Shown here piece by piece: positions 16,278 to 24,270 of a DNA stretch of 30,578 nt; within the stretch, counting starts at the first letter, position 1, and every line of letters starts with the position of its first letter. Source of the stretch: Caldilinea sp. CFX5 (GTDB taxonomy: Bacteria; Chloroflexota; Anaerolineae; Caldilineales; Caldilineaceae). The translations under genes were made by a program, and so were the position numbers. The stretch spans positions 1-30,578 of the forward strand of contig QWII01000140.1 of assembly GCA_021405325.1 (NCBI GenBank), written 5' to 3'. A model generated the notes under the pieces. It was not told the DNA's origin. It searched no databases and saw only the letters and a program-made list of their open reading frames with translations.

Positions 16278-16300
16278 AAATTTTTATTGATGGAGACCCT

Positions 16301-17074
16301 ATGCGATTAGAAAATAAAGTTGCTTTGATTACGGGCGCCGGTAGTGGTATCGGGCGCGAGTCGGCGCTACTCTTTGCCAAGGAAGGGGCCGCCATTGTGG
16401 TGGTCGATGTGAATGATAAAGGCGGGGCCGAGACGGTCGGCATGATCGAAAGTGCGGGCGGTAAAGCCACCTACGTCCATGCCGACATTTCAAAGGCGGC
16501 GGATTGCGCCAAGATGGTGCAGGTGGCAGAAGAAACCTTTGGCAAGCTCAATGTGCTTTTTAACAACGCCGGCATTATGCGCCATGACGACGACGACGCC
16601 GTCAATACCGAAGAGGCGGTCTGGGATCTGACCATGAATATCAACCTCAAAGGGGTCTACCTGGGTTGTAAATATGGCATTCCGGCGCTGCGCCGCGCCG
16701 GCGGCGGTTCGATCATCAACACGGCCTCGTTTGTGGCGATTGTCGGCGCCGCCACCCCACAACTGGCCTATACCGCCAGCAAGGGGGGCGTTCTGGCCTT
16801 AACTCGTGAGTTGGCGGTGGTTCATGCCCGTGAGAACATCCGGGTCAACGCCCTCTGTCCGGGGCCGCTGCGCACCGAGTTGCTCATGAGCTATCTCAAC
16901 ACACCGGAAAAGAAACAACGGCGGCTGGTGCATGTGCCGATGGGGCGCTTTGGCGAAGCGAAAGAGATGGCCTATGCCGCCCTCTATTTGGCATCCGATG
17001 AGTCTTCGTATGTGACAGGGACGGATTTTATGGTCGATGGCGGGTTGACGGCGGCTTATGTGACGCCGGAGTAG
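16301..17074 (+). CDS. Short-chain dehydrogenase/reductase
   Basis: 257-residue classical SDR. The cofactor motif GAGSGIG is at 12-18, the NNAG motif at 88-91, and the catalytic S143, Y157 and K161 (YTASK) are all present. Asp in VVDVND at the end of the second strand suggests preference for NAD(H). The C-terminal VTGTDFMVDGG is typical. Members reduce or oxidise sugars, steroids or acyl groups; the substrate cannot be assigned. ATG 16301 is chosen over the longer frame from 16253, which would begin inside the hairpin; TGGAG lies just upstream. Confidence 0.9.
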   Translation: MRLENKVALITGAGSGIGRESALLFAKEGAAIVVVDVNDKGGAETVGMIESAGGKATYVHADISKAADCAKMVQVAEETFGKLNVLFNNAGIMRHDDDDAVNTEEAVWDLTMNINLKGVYLGCKYGIPALRRAGGGSIINTASFVAIVGAATPQLAYTASKGGVLALTRELAVVHARENIRVNALCPGPLRTELLMSYLNTPEKKQRRLVHVPMGRFGEAKEMAYAALYLASDESSYVTGTDFMVDGGLTAAYVTPE

Positions 17075-17099
17075 CAGTAAAGATACGAAATTCAGATGG

Positions 17100-17129
17100 T
17101 TGACATCATAGTTATCGCTGTGCTACTAT
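17100..17129 (+). promoter_or_regulatory. Possible promoter of the decayed toxin-antitoxin pair
   Basis: TTGACA at 17100-17105 is followed 18 bp later by TACTAT at 17124-17129. It lies about 120 bases before the antitoxin remnant and shortly after the dehydrogenase stop codon. Confidence 0.45.
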
Positions 17130-17250
17130 TATGGCTATAAAGTTCACTTTTTGCATAGGTAAGCTTGCTTTGAATGGTTTTTAGTGAAAATCGGGTAATA
17201 CCTTGTCAAAGGAAGTACCAACGCGCAGAAAGTTTAACAGGAGGCGCATA

Positions 17251-17400
17251 ATGGTCGAATTAAACCGTATCCCGCAGACTGCATCAATGCAGGACATTAA
17301 AAATCGGACGGCGGCGGTAACGAAAAATTTAGCAATGGACCGGTCTTGTTGATGAATCGAGTGATGATCCGGTTGCCTTTATGAACGAAATGATGGGAAC
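17251..17400 (+). pseudogene. Phd/YefM-like antitoxin remnant, frameshifted
   Basis: A good ribosome site (ACAGGAGG) precedes ATG 17251, which opens MVELNRIPQTASMQDIKNRT and runs into a stop after about 33 codons. In a shifted frame the DNA continues with GPVLLMNR, the segment that in Phd-family antitoxins follows the first helix pair (compare GPV-[IV]-L-x-x-R). The ordering fits one antitoxin gene broken by at least one frameshift near 17330. The family is inferred from short matches. Confidence 0.5.
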
Positions 17401-17432
17401 GGATGAGCTGCTACCGGTTAAAGATCGACGGG

Positions 17433-17528
17433 TGGCGGGTTTTCTACAAAATCAATGATGAGGGTAAGGTTGTCACGGTGCTTGAAGTGAGACCAAGGAA
17501 TCGCAATACCTACTTGAACGTACCATAA
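17433..17528 (+). pseudogene. RelE/ParE-like toxin 3' remnant
   Basis: A 32-codon stretch encodes WRVFYKINDEGKVVTVLEVR followed by PRNRNTY and a stop at TAA 17526-17528. The pattern W-R-[VI]-x-Y-x-[IV] followed by V-x-V-L-x-[IV]-R-x-R is the C-terminal strand pair of RelE-type toxins. The N-terminal half and any start codon are missing, so the toxin is dead. Confidence 0.6.
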
Positions 17529-17587
17529 CAAAAGCGCTCACCTCCTACACCCTGGCGAAGCCAAGGGTAGAAGGTGAGCGCTTTTGT
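17528..17587. terminator. Hairpin between toxin remnant and PAP2 gene
   Basis: 16-bp perfect arms at 17528-17543 and 17572-17587 (ACAAAAGCGCTCACCT and complement). One arm ends in a T-run on each strand (CTTTTGT), which fits a bidirectional terminator between convergent genes. Confidence 0.65.
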
Positions 17588-17629
17588 CGTCACCTACGTC
17601 GCTGGAAAGGAAAGCAGTTGGACTGTACG

Positions 17630-19051
17630 CTATTGTCCCGTCATTTCCGCTACGCGCGCCAACACCGCAGCGGCGACCGCTTTCGCCAATTCCTCACCGG
17701 CCACTACGTCACTGGGATAGTGAATCCCGGCCCAAATCCGCGAAAGCCCAGCTTCGTGACCGGCGGCCTGGATCATCTCGGCATCCGCCGGAAAGAATTC
17801 ACTGATGACCATTGCCGAAGCCATGGAACCACACGAGTGCGCCGCCGGGTAGCTGGGGTGATTGGGAATGGGGAAGAGGTTGACGATTTCCGAATCCAAG
17901 TGTGGAGGCCGGATCCGCCAGTAGGTGTATTTACCGTGGAAACAGGCGATATTGGCGTCATACTGGACAATCGCCAGTGTGGTATACATCAGGGTTGCCA
18001 GGGGAATGTTATCCATCCGATCCTCTTCAAAGAGGCGCGTGCTAATGTGACGATACCACCAGGGATAAGCGCGGTCGAACGAGTGCCAGCTCCAAGATCC
18101 CATCAACTGGGGGAGGATGCGTTCTATCGCTTTCATTTCGGCCAATTCTGCCCCCATCTGATCGGAGTCAATGGCTGGCGGGGGTGGCGGCAAGAAATCA
18201 TCGACCGATGCAATCGCCCACGGTTTCCAGGTTCCTGCCAACGGCGTCACCGGATTCTCCCCCACCCACTTGTCGGGGCCGGTGGGAATCGCATCTGTCC
18301 ACGCGGCGTCTGACCCATCGCTTTGCGCCCATGCGATCACCTTGGCGCCGACGGCTTCCCCCAGCGCTAACCCGGCAGCCACATCACTGGGATAATGCAC
18401 ACCGGCATATAGCCGCGATTGGCCCGCAGCGTCCGCCTGTGCCGCGAAAAAGTCTGCTTCCTCCGGGAAGAGGTAGGCCAATACGGCGGCGGCCGCGCCC
18501 GCGGCGGCGGCATGTTCCGACGGATAGGATGGGCTGGCCGGTATAGCGATCAACGGCGTAATTCCGCTGGGACGCGGTCGGTTGTAGGTGTACTTTGCCT
18601 CCCAACTGGCAATGACCGCATCATAGATCGCTACATTCAGCAAGGCCAACCCGCGACTGACGCGCGGATTGGGCGGGCCGCGGCCAAAGCGCTCCAATGC
18701 CAACGCCACCCAACGGTAGGTCGGCGTGCCGGCATTCCAGTAGAGCGCCTGGGCCTTGGTCGTCTCATCATTGGCTGCCAGCAGGGCTTGCAGTTGCGCC
18801 AACTCGCCAGCGGTGGCGGCGGCATCGGGGGGCGGGGCTGGGCGCAATTCAGCACTGGAGGCCAGCACCCAGGTTTCCCATTGTGCGGCCTCCGGTGCAA
18901 TGGGGGACGCTCCTGCTCTGACGGCAAAATTCGGGTCGATGGTCGTGGTGCAACCGGGGATCAGTGCCAGGAGCAGCAGACCGACGAGGACAACCGGCAG
19001 TACGCCAACCTTCGGGCGATACCAGCACAACAGTCGTGGCACTTTCATCAT
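17630..19051 (-). CDS. Lipoprotein with two PAP2/vanadium-haloperoxidase-like domains
   Basis: 473-residue exported protein, probably a lipoprotein: a hydrophobic signal (VGVLPVVLVGLLLLALIPGC) ends in C34. It contains two complete acid-phosphatase/haloperoxidase (PAP2) active sites. Domain 1: K153 in the K-x6-RP motif (KYTYNRPRP), H180 in PSYPSEH, and S212-R213...H219...D223. Domain 2: K374 in KYTYWRIRP, H405 in PSYPAAH, and S437-R438...H444...D448. The two sites are about 222 residues apart and point to internal duplication. Such proteins hydrolyse phosphate esters or, with vanadate, oxidise halides; which applies is not decidable. AAAGGAG precedes the start. Confidence 0.87.
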   Translation of the reverse strand: MMKVPRLLCWYRPKVGVLPVVLVGLLLLALIPGCTTTIDPNFAVRAGASPIAPEAAQWETWVLASSAELRPAPPPDAAATAGELAQLQALLAANDETTKAQALYWNAGTPTYRWVALALERFGRGPPNPRVSRGLALLNVAIYDAVIASWEAKYTYNRPRPSGITPLIAIPASPSYPSEHAAAAGAAAAVLAYLFPEEADFFAAQADAAGQSRLYAGVHYPSDVAAGLALGEAVGAKVIAWAQSDGSDAAWTDAIPTGPDKWVGENPVTPLAGTWKPWAIASVDDFLPPPPPAIDSDQMGAELAEMKAIERILPQLMGSWSWHSFDRAYPWWYRHISTRLFEEDRMDNIPLATLMYTTLAIVQYDANIACFHGKYTYWRIRPPHLDSEIVNLFPIPNHPSYPAAHSCGSMASAMVISEFFPADAEMIQAAGHEAGLSRIWAGIHYPSDVVAGEELAKAVAAAVLARVAEMTGQ

Positions 19052-19130
19052 TGGTTCTCCTTTATCAAAAGCAACCCGACCTTTCTCGCTACCCGCGGTA
19101 GCAGAAGGCCAGGCGGTTACACAGGAAGGG

Positions 19131-19160
19131 GTTATCGTCGTTCGTACCCATTTGTATCAA
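19131..19160 (-). promoter_or_regulatory. Possible promoter of the PAP2 lipoprotein gene
   Basis: On the minus strand TTGATA (19160-19155) and GATAAC (19136-19131) are 18 bp apart, about 80 bases upstream of the start codon at 19051. Confidence 0.4.
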
Positions 19161-19167
19161 GCCAAGG

Positions 19168-19314
19168 CACTACAACGGATAAAGGCGGGAACGGATGGGC
19201 GGGTGGCCGAACAAAACTGACGAAAGATACGGGGATTAGACAAGGTGTCCTCCGTATCTTTCTACACCGAATTTTAAGGCAAAATATCCGTTCCCGCCTT
19301 TATCCGTTGTAGTG
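19168..19314. repeat. 147-bp composite palindromic element, copy 1
   Basis: Perfect 29-bp terminal inverted repeats at 19168-19196 and 19286-19314, beginning CACTACAACGGATAAAGGCG. An inner hairpin (GAAAGATACGG...CCGTATCTTTC, about 19221-19263) is nested inside. A related element of nearly equal length lies at 19858-20006. It contains no gene; the right end overlaps the 3' end of the small gene at 19300-19569. No clear target duplication is visible. Confidence 0.85.
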
Positions 19315-19569
19315 TTGTGTACCCCCTGATCTCTTAGTTTGACATACTTGGGATGTATCATCATCCGTGCTTTCCGCTGCCGGTGGCGGGCGGGCCGCGA
19401 CCAGCATGGTTTCAAAGAAGGTCACCAGATCAGCCCAGGTGCGAAAGTAGATCACCTCCCCCGTCAACACACTCTGCGCCTGGCCGCGTATTTCACCACC
19501 ACTCTGGGATTCAAGCCAGAGACGGACGGTAAAGAGCCGGCTATGACGGTGTTTGCATTCAACGGTCAT
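19300..19569 (-). CDS. Small conserved protein of unknown function
   Basis: 89-residue protein. The core HSRLFTVRLWLES, then RGQAQSVLTGEVIYFRTWAD and LVTFFETML reads as a compact beta-beta-helix unit. I recognise this type of short sequence (a [FV]xVR[IL]W strand, then RGxxxxVxSGExxYFRxW) as recurring in Chloroflexota genomes, with no known function. The C-terminal 20 residues are low-quality and coincide with a repeat arm, so the original end may have been replaced by the insertion. ATG at 19569 has no clear ribosome site. Confidence 0.6.
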   Translation of the reverse strand: MTVECKHRHSRLFTVRLWLESQSGGEIRGQAQSVLTGEVIYFRTWADLVTFFETMLVAARPPPAAESTDDDTSQVCQTKRSGGTQHYNG

Positions 19570-19753
19570 GGCGAATCTACCTTAGGCGATTCTGCGTGTA
19601 CGTTTACTGGTGGGCTAATCTCTTTTGACCGAACGGCTTCTTCAGGGTAACAGATCGACCGTTCGCAAAGCGATCCCGTAGCGGGCGGGAAAGGGGCAGT
19701 TTTTTCACACTTGAAACCGCAAAGCGATCCCAAGCGTTGGCGGGGAAAAGAAA

Positions 19754-19786
19754 AGAAGTTCGACTTTTGCCAAAAGTCGAACTTCT
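19754..19786. repeat. 15-bp perfect hairpin with 3-nt loop
   Basis: Arms AGAAGTTCGACTTTT (19754-19768) and complement (19772-19786). It lies in a gene-free stretch (19570-20058) that also holds a direct repeat of GCAAAGCGATCCC near 19665 and 19729 and the element at 19858-20006. No protein-coding gene is evident there. Confidence 0.75.
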
Positions 19787-19857
19787 CTACGCGCCGTTGT
19801 CTGGTGGCGTTTGCCGGCATCCCAGGGGTAGCAAGCGAAGGCGTTAGGGGGCGCACA

Positions 19858-20006
19858 ACACGACAGCGGATGAAGGCGGGAACGGATGTTGCGGTCATAA
19901 ACAAACGACAGCAACTAAACTGTCGGGTTTCAGCGTGAAACTTTTTATTTTAGCGCTTTCGCTCTGTCGCCACTGAATCCGTTCCCGCCTTCATCCGTTG
20001 TCGTGT
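19858..20006. repeat. 149-bp composite palindromic element, copy 2
   Basis: 30-bp terminal inverted repeats at 19858-19887 and 19977-20006, pairing with one mismatch. The arm ends GGATGAAGGCGGGAACGGAT, matching the copy at 19168 (GGATAAAGGCGGGAACGGAT) with one change. Length and nested design are the same, but the inner sequence differs, so both are probably members of one non-coding mobile or repeat family. Confidence 0.85.
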
Positions 20007-20058
20007 CTTGCCTTGCTACATATCAGGGCGTCTGCCGACATCTCTGGGTGCGCAAACT

Positions 20059-20642
20059 TCATTCCCGCAACGTCGCCAGCAACGCCTCGGCTTTCTGCAA
20101 ATCGGCTGTGTCAAAGCCTTCGGTAAACCAGCCATAGATCGGCGCCAGTAGATTGTATGCTTCGGTGCGCTTCCCCTGCTGCTGCCAGAGACGACACAGA
20201 CTCATGGCGGCGCGCAGTTCCAGGGATTTTGCCTGTTGCGTGTCGGCGATAGTGATCGCCTGGCGAAAACATACTTCCGCCTCTTGCTGTACGTCAGCCG
20301 CTAGACCAATAGATGGCGTATGGAGAATAAATTCACCCTTGAGTCGATAGAGTTCTGCTTCATAGTAATGTTCGTCTGTATGGGGAATAACAGCCAACGC
20401 TTCCGCCAGCAAGCGTTGCCCTTCTCCATATTGCCCGGCCAATCCATTTGCCTCGGCCAACAAGGCAAGCAGGTGGGTTTGATCGACGGCAGCGCCGGTC
20501 GCACGGTAGGCGGACAACCCCTGGCGACTCGTTGTAATCCCGCTGTCTACCAAGCCTTGTTGCGCCAGCGCCCACCCCTGTATGCTGGATGCCCAGCCCA
20601 GAACAAGCGGGAACCCATGTTGGGTCGCCAACTTGATCGCCC
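20059..20642 (-). pseudogene. Displaced 3' end of the BTAD-AAA-TPR regulator gene
   Basis: This frame encodes the continuation of the regulator after a one-base slip: the peptide KLATQHGFPLVLGWASSIQG follows naturally on VNAEG from the upstream frame. It contains helical TPR-like repeats (for example EAEVCFRQAITIADTQQAKS and MSLCRLWQQQGKRTEAYNLL) and ends with LQKAEALLATLRE, a usual terminus of such regulators. Without frame correction it would not be translated, as its first ATG has no evident ribosome site. Confidence 0.75.
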
Positions 20643-23372
20643 TTCAGCGTTTACCTGTGCAGCGGGTGCTTCGTTGCGTAGTTGGTGGACAACCGCAAGC
20701 CAGTGTAGGGCCAGCGCCAAGCTAAACGGGTGCGCCAGCTTTTCAGCTAAAGTCAATGCGGCTTGGTTATTTTGCACCGCTTGATCGGGATAGCCCAAAA
20801 ACCAGAGTGCCGGTCCATAAAAGTTGCGGCAGCATACACCGGCATCATGTCCACCATACTGAAAGGTCAGAGGAAAATGCTGTTGCGGATCGTAAACGGC
20901 GACGCCCTGTTCGCAATGTATGCGCGCTGCGGCAAAATCGCCCAAGTAGGAGACCGAGGTCCACAAGGCGTGATGGGCTTCTAAGAGCAGCGCCGGATCA
21001 GCAGTCTGGTGTGCCACGGTGAGCAGATCCTGACCGATCCTCCAGGCCCGTTGGTGTTCGGCTCGGGTAAAATAGTAGGCCCATAAGCCCCATAATACGG
21101 GGAATAACTGCGATTGATCTTCCATCTGCTCACATAATGCGCGGGCGCGGAGATAGGTCTTTTCGACCTCCGGGGAGGAAAATCCTCTAGCAGCAATCAG
21201 CAAAGGACCAAGCGCAATCTGAATGCTAAGTTCCTGACGAACATGCTCCTGATTACCGGGCAAAGTGTTGAGCAAGGCCAATCCTTGCCTGAGATAATGG
21301 ATGGCTTCTTCATTGGCATACGTGCGTTGCATCACCGCGGCGGCGCGCTGATAATACAAAATTGCCGCCGCCAGTATCCCTGCCCGTTCCTGATGCACCG
21401 CGATCTGTGCGCTCACTGCATCCAGATCATCGGCATAAAGTGCTTCCAGCGCCTGCGCCACCCGTTTGTGCCACAGGGCGCGCTGCGCCGGACTGATAAG
21501 TGCATAAGCTGTCTCACGGATTCGGTCGTGGCTAAAGTCGTAGGTAAGCATCCCCTGTTCGCGCACAAGCCCACGCTGCCAGAGTTCATCGAGCCGCTGT
21601 ACCAGTTCATCCTCCAGATGGCTACTGGCCTGTTGTAACAAGGCAAAGGAAAACGAGCGGCCAATCGTCGCTGCCAGCCCTAGCAGTTGACGCGCCACTA
21701 GTGACAGTTGGTTGAGGCGCCGCTGAATGACCGATTGTACTTTGGGGGGTAGCGACGAGCGGCTAGCACTTGCGGACCAGTCGCCTGTTCGCCAGTTTTC
21801 CATTCCTGATCGCACCATCTCCACAACAAAGAGCGGGTTGCCTTCACTCTGGTGGTAGATCGCTTGGGCGGTTTCAGCCATGAGCGGTGTCGTGGCGATC
21901 TGCGCAGCCAGCTCAGCGGTTGCGGACGCGTTGAGCGGTGTCAAAGGTAGTTCGGTGATTTCGTCATTCCGGCGCAAGTCAAGCAGGAGGGCGGTAAGCG
22001 GGTGGGCGGCGTCGATCTCCTCACTGCGCGCCGTCCCTAGAACCAGCAACGACGCCAGACGGTGAGGGTGATCGTTGTGGTTGCGAGTAAACCGGCACAA
22101 GTAATGCAACCACGCCAACGTCTCGCCATCGCACCATTGCAGGTCGTCGATGAGCAGGAGTTTGGGTTGCCCATCGCTGGTAAAGGCGCGGGCCAGCGCT
22201 TCAAAGAGTCGTTGGCGCTGCCATTGATCCGTCAAGGGTGCAGGGCGAGGCAAGGTGGGACGCGCGACCAGCAGTTCGGGCAGCAGGCGCGCCACCTCGG
22301 TCAGCCAGGGATCGGCCAGCGTTGCCAAGGCCGTTTGCAGCGGCGGCGAACGCAACCACTCGATAACGGGCGCGTAGGCCAACGCCCCCTCGGCGGCATA
22401 GGAGCGGGTGGTCGCGGTGGCAATGCCCTGCCGTTCCGCCCAGGTCAGCAACTCTTCCGCCAGCCGTGTTTTCCCGATGCCGGCTTCACCGCGAATCAGG
22501 CAGAAGTGGGCTTGTGTGCGGAGCGCCAGCGCCCAGGCGTTGCGCAGCGTTTGCCACTCTGCCTGGCGACCCACCAAACGCAGCGTTGCCCCCGGTTGGG
22601 GCAGCGCCGGGCGGGATATCCGGGGAGGAATGCCCTGGTCGAGCAGCCGTTGATAGGCAAGCTGCACCGCTTCCCCCGGTTCGACCGCCAGTTCGCGCTG
22701 GAGGATGGTGACACAAGTGTGATAGGTCTGGAGCGCCGCCGCCCGGTCGCCCTGGAGTGCATGGAGTCGCATCAGGTGCAGATAACTGTTTTCCTGGAGC
22801 GGCTCAACGCGCAGCAGGTGGTTGGCATGCCGGATCGCCGCCCCATAGTCACGCTGATCTTCGGCCAGCCCCACCACCTGCTCCAACGCTTCGATCAGGA
22901 GTTGGCGCAACCGTTCGCGTTCCGCGAAGATCCAATCGTCGTAACAACCGGTCAGCAGATCACCCTGGTAGAGCGCCACCGCCTCGCTAAATAACCGCAG
23001 GCGTGTGGCCCCATCAGCAACCGCGCTAGACTGCGCCTGGTGTACTTTATCGACAAACGCGCTTACATCCAGGGTGTAGGGCAACGTCGGTTGCCACTGG
23101 ATCTGCCGGCTGTTCACTTGGAAGCAGTGATCGCTTAAGGGAAAGGCGCGGCGCAACTGATGGATGAGCTTGCGCAGATTGTTGCGCGCCTGACTTTCGG
23201 ACGAATCGGGCCAGAGGTGAAAGGCAAGCTGCTGTCGCGTTTGCGGGGAACGACTGTGTAAAAGCAGATAGGCAAAGAACGCTTGCAGACGCGGACTGTC
23301 TACCCCAGGCAGCGGGGCGTCCTGGTAAGTGATTGAAAAATGGCCCAAGAGCCGAATTTGCAGTGTGGTCAT
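20547..23372 (-). CDS. BTAD-AAA-TPR transcriptional regulator, frameshifted near 3' end
   Basis: Very large SARP/BTAD-type regulator. From ATG 23372 the N-terminus LQIRLLGHFSITYQDAPLPG starts an OmpR-like winged helix (about 1-85), followed by a bacterial transcriptional activation domain (about 95-245), an AAA/STAND-type ATPase with Walker A GEAGIGKT (near 292) and Walker B LLLIDDLQW (near 404), and long TPR-like helical repeats. The reading frame is lost at a CCC run at 20640-20642, leaving 941 residues; restoring one base joins the 3' fragment and gives about 1104. The longer frame from 23501 is rejected because it passes through the promoter. It lies back-to-back with the mazEF pair. Its target genes are unknown. 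Confidence 0.85.
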   Translation of the reverse strand: MTTLQIRLLGHFSITYQDAPLPGVDSPRLQAFFAYLLLHSRSPQTRQQLAFHLWPDSSESQARNNLRKLIHQLRRAFPLSDHCFQVNSRQIQWQPTLPYTLDVSAFVDKVHQAQSSAVADGATRLRLFSEAVALYQGDLLTGCYDDWIFAERERLRQLLIEALEQVVGLAEDQRDYGAAIRHANHLLRVEPLQENSYLHLMRLHALQGDRAAALQTYHTCVTILQRELAVEPGEAVQLAYQRLLDQGIPPRISRPALPQPGATLRLVGRQAEWQTLRNAWALALRTQAHFCLIRGEAGIGKTRLAEELLTWAERQGIATATTRSYAAEGALAYAPVIEWLRSPPLQTALATLADPWLTEVARLLPELLVARPTLPRPAPLTDQWQRQRLFEALARAFTSDGQPKLLLIDDLQWCDGETLAWLHYLCRFTRNHNDHPHRLASLLVLGTARSEEIDAAHPLTALLLDLRRNDEITELPLTPLNASATAELAAQIATTPLMAETAQAIYHQSEGNPLFVVEMVRSGMENWRTGDWSASASRSSLPPKVQSVIQRRLNQLSLVARQLLGLAATIGRSFSFALLQQASSHLEDELVQRLDELWQRGLVREQGMLTYDFSHDRIRETAYALISPAQRALWHKRVAQALEALYADDLDAVSAQIAVHQERAGILAAAILYYQRAAAVMQRTYANEEAIHYLRQGLALLNTLPGNQEHVRQELSIQIALGPLLIAARGFSSPEVEKTYLRARALCEQMEDQSQLFPVLWGLWAYYFTRAEHQRAWRIGQDLLTVAHQTADPALLLEAHHALWTSVSYLGDFAAARIHCEQGVAVYDPQQHFPLTFQYGGHDAGVCCRNFYGPALWFLGYPDQAVQNNQAALTLAEKLAHPFSLALALHWLAVVHQLRNEAPAAQVNAEGRSSWRPNMGSRLFWAGHPAYRGGRWRNKAW

Positions 23373-23438
23373 GACCGATGGCGGCGGGTGAACACCAGGT
23401 GCAAGGACTGGCCGCACGACGCAGGCTGTCGAGGAATG

Positions 23439-23447
23439 AGTATAACA
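23439..23447 (-). promoter_or_regulatory. Extended -10 promoter of the BTAD regulator
   Basis: Minus-strand TGTTATACT (23447-23439) is an extended -10 (TGn plus TATACT). It would start transcription about 60 bases before ATG 23372 and lies back-to-back with the mazE promoter at 23506-23534. Confidence 0.5.
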
Positions 23448-23505
23448 CAACCGCCCCGAAGCGGAAAGTAAAGCGAATTGTGCTTGGATCCATATCGGCA
23501 AGAGT

Positions 23506-23534
23506 TTGCTGTTCGGTTATACCTGAGTTATACT
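23506..23534 (+). promoter_or_regulatory. mazE-type promoter with GTTATAC direct repeats
   Basis: TTGCTG (23506-23511), a 17-bp spacer, and TATACT (23529-23534). Two direct repeats of GTTATAC (23516-23522 and 23527-23533) are 11 bp apart, one helical turn, and cover the spacer and -10. The predicted start falls at or next to ATG 23541, so the mRNA may be leaderless. Autoregulation by the antitoxin is an inference. Confidence 0.55.
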
Positions 23535-23540
23535 TTCCTC

Positions 23541-23777
23541 ATGAAAACAGCTATCTCGCTTCCAGATGATCTTTTTGTTCTTGCCGATGCCTTTGCCAAA
23601 CAACATGGCCTGAGTCGCAGTGAACTCTACGCAACGGCTCTGCGCACCTACATTGGCGCCCATCGTCATGACGATTTGACTGAACGAATTAATCGCGCCT
23701 GTGAAAAGCTCGACACCAACCTACCAGACGAAATGGCGCGTGTTTCTCGCCGCACACTGTTGGGGGCGGAATGGTAA
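23541..23777 (+). CDS. mazE: Ribbon-helix-helix antitoxin, MazE-like
   Basis: 78-residue antitoxin. MKTAISLPDDLFVLADAFAK followed by HGLSRSELYATALRTYI is a ribbon-helix-helix DNA-binding domain; the C-terminal region (DDLTERINRACEKL, then VSRRTLLGAEW) is the toxin-binding tail. ATG 23541 is used because the fold begins there; no ribosome site is visible, which agrees with a promoter whose start point falls near the ATG. The stop overlaps the toxin start (ATGGTAA at 23771), a translational coupling typical of these modules. It should neutralise the next gene product and repress the pair. Confidence 0.87.
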   Translation: MKTAISLPDDLFVLADAFAKQHGLSRSELYATALRTYIGAHRHDDLTERINRACEKLDTNLPDEMARVSRRTLLGAEW

Positions 23778-24121
23778 GAACACCCCGTCGCGGTGAAATC
23801 TGGTGGGCGGATTTAGGTGAGCTGCGTGGATCAGCGCCGGGCCACCGACGCCCCGTACTGATTGTACAAGAGGATCACTTTAATCAAAGCCAGTTGGCTA
23901 CGGTAATCGTGTTGTCCCTAACCTCGAATCTGCGCTACGCACACTTTCCAGGCAATGTGGCTTTGTCATGGGTGGACTCGGGGCTGGAGAAAGATTCTGT
24001 GATTAATATCACACAATTGACGACAGTTGATAAGTCATGGCTCGACACCTATGTTGCTGATTTGCCGGCGTCTATTATGCTACAGGTAGAAGCAGGTTTG
24101 AGCCTTATTCTTGGTTTATAG
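23771..24121 (+). CDS. mazF: MazF/PemK-family endoribonuclease toxin
   Basis: 116-residue toxin of the MazF/PemK family. Hallmarks are RRGEIWWADLGELRGSAPGH near the N-terminus, RRPVLIVQEDHFN, VIVLSLTSN and the C-terminal INITQLTTVDKSWLD. These proteins cleave RNA at short sequences; the recognised site cannot be predicted. The gene overlaps the antitoxin by seven bases. Both genes appear intact, unlike the two decayed pairs elsewhere in the window. Confidence 0.92.
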   Translation: MVRTPRRGEIWWADLGELRGSAPGHRRPVLIVQEDHFNQSQLATVIVLSLTSNLRYAHFPGNVALSWVDSGLEKDSVINITQLTTVDKSWLDTYVADLPASIMLQVEAGLSLILGL

Positions 24122-24270
24122 AGATTCAGTAGTCCGCAGTCGCGTTTAGTCATGTAGTCCAGCGTCAGGTTATTGCGATCTCGGCTGTGTTGCGGTCTAC
24201 TGAGCTTTACTCGAACACGATAAATACCAGCGAATACGAGGATAGACACAAAGCGCGGCGAAAAACATAA

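Noticed and set aside
18419..19312. 297-codon open frame on the plus strand
   Set aside because: Antisense to the PAP2 lipoprotein and continuing through a palindromic element; low-complexity Arg/Gly sequence.
22062..22994. 310-codon open frame on the plus strand
   Set aside because: Antisense to the BTAD regulator's ATPase region, no motif seen.
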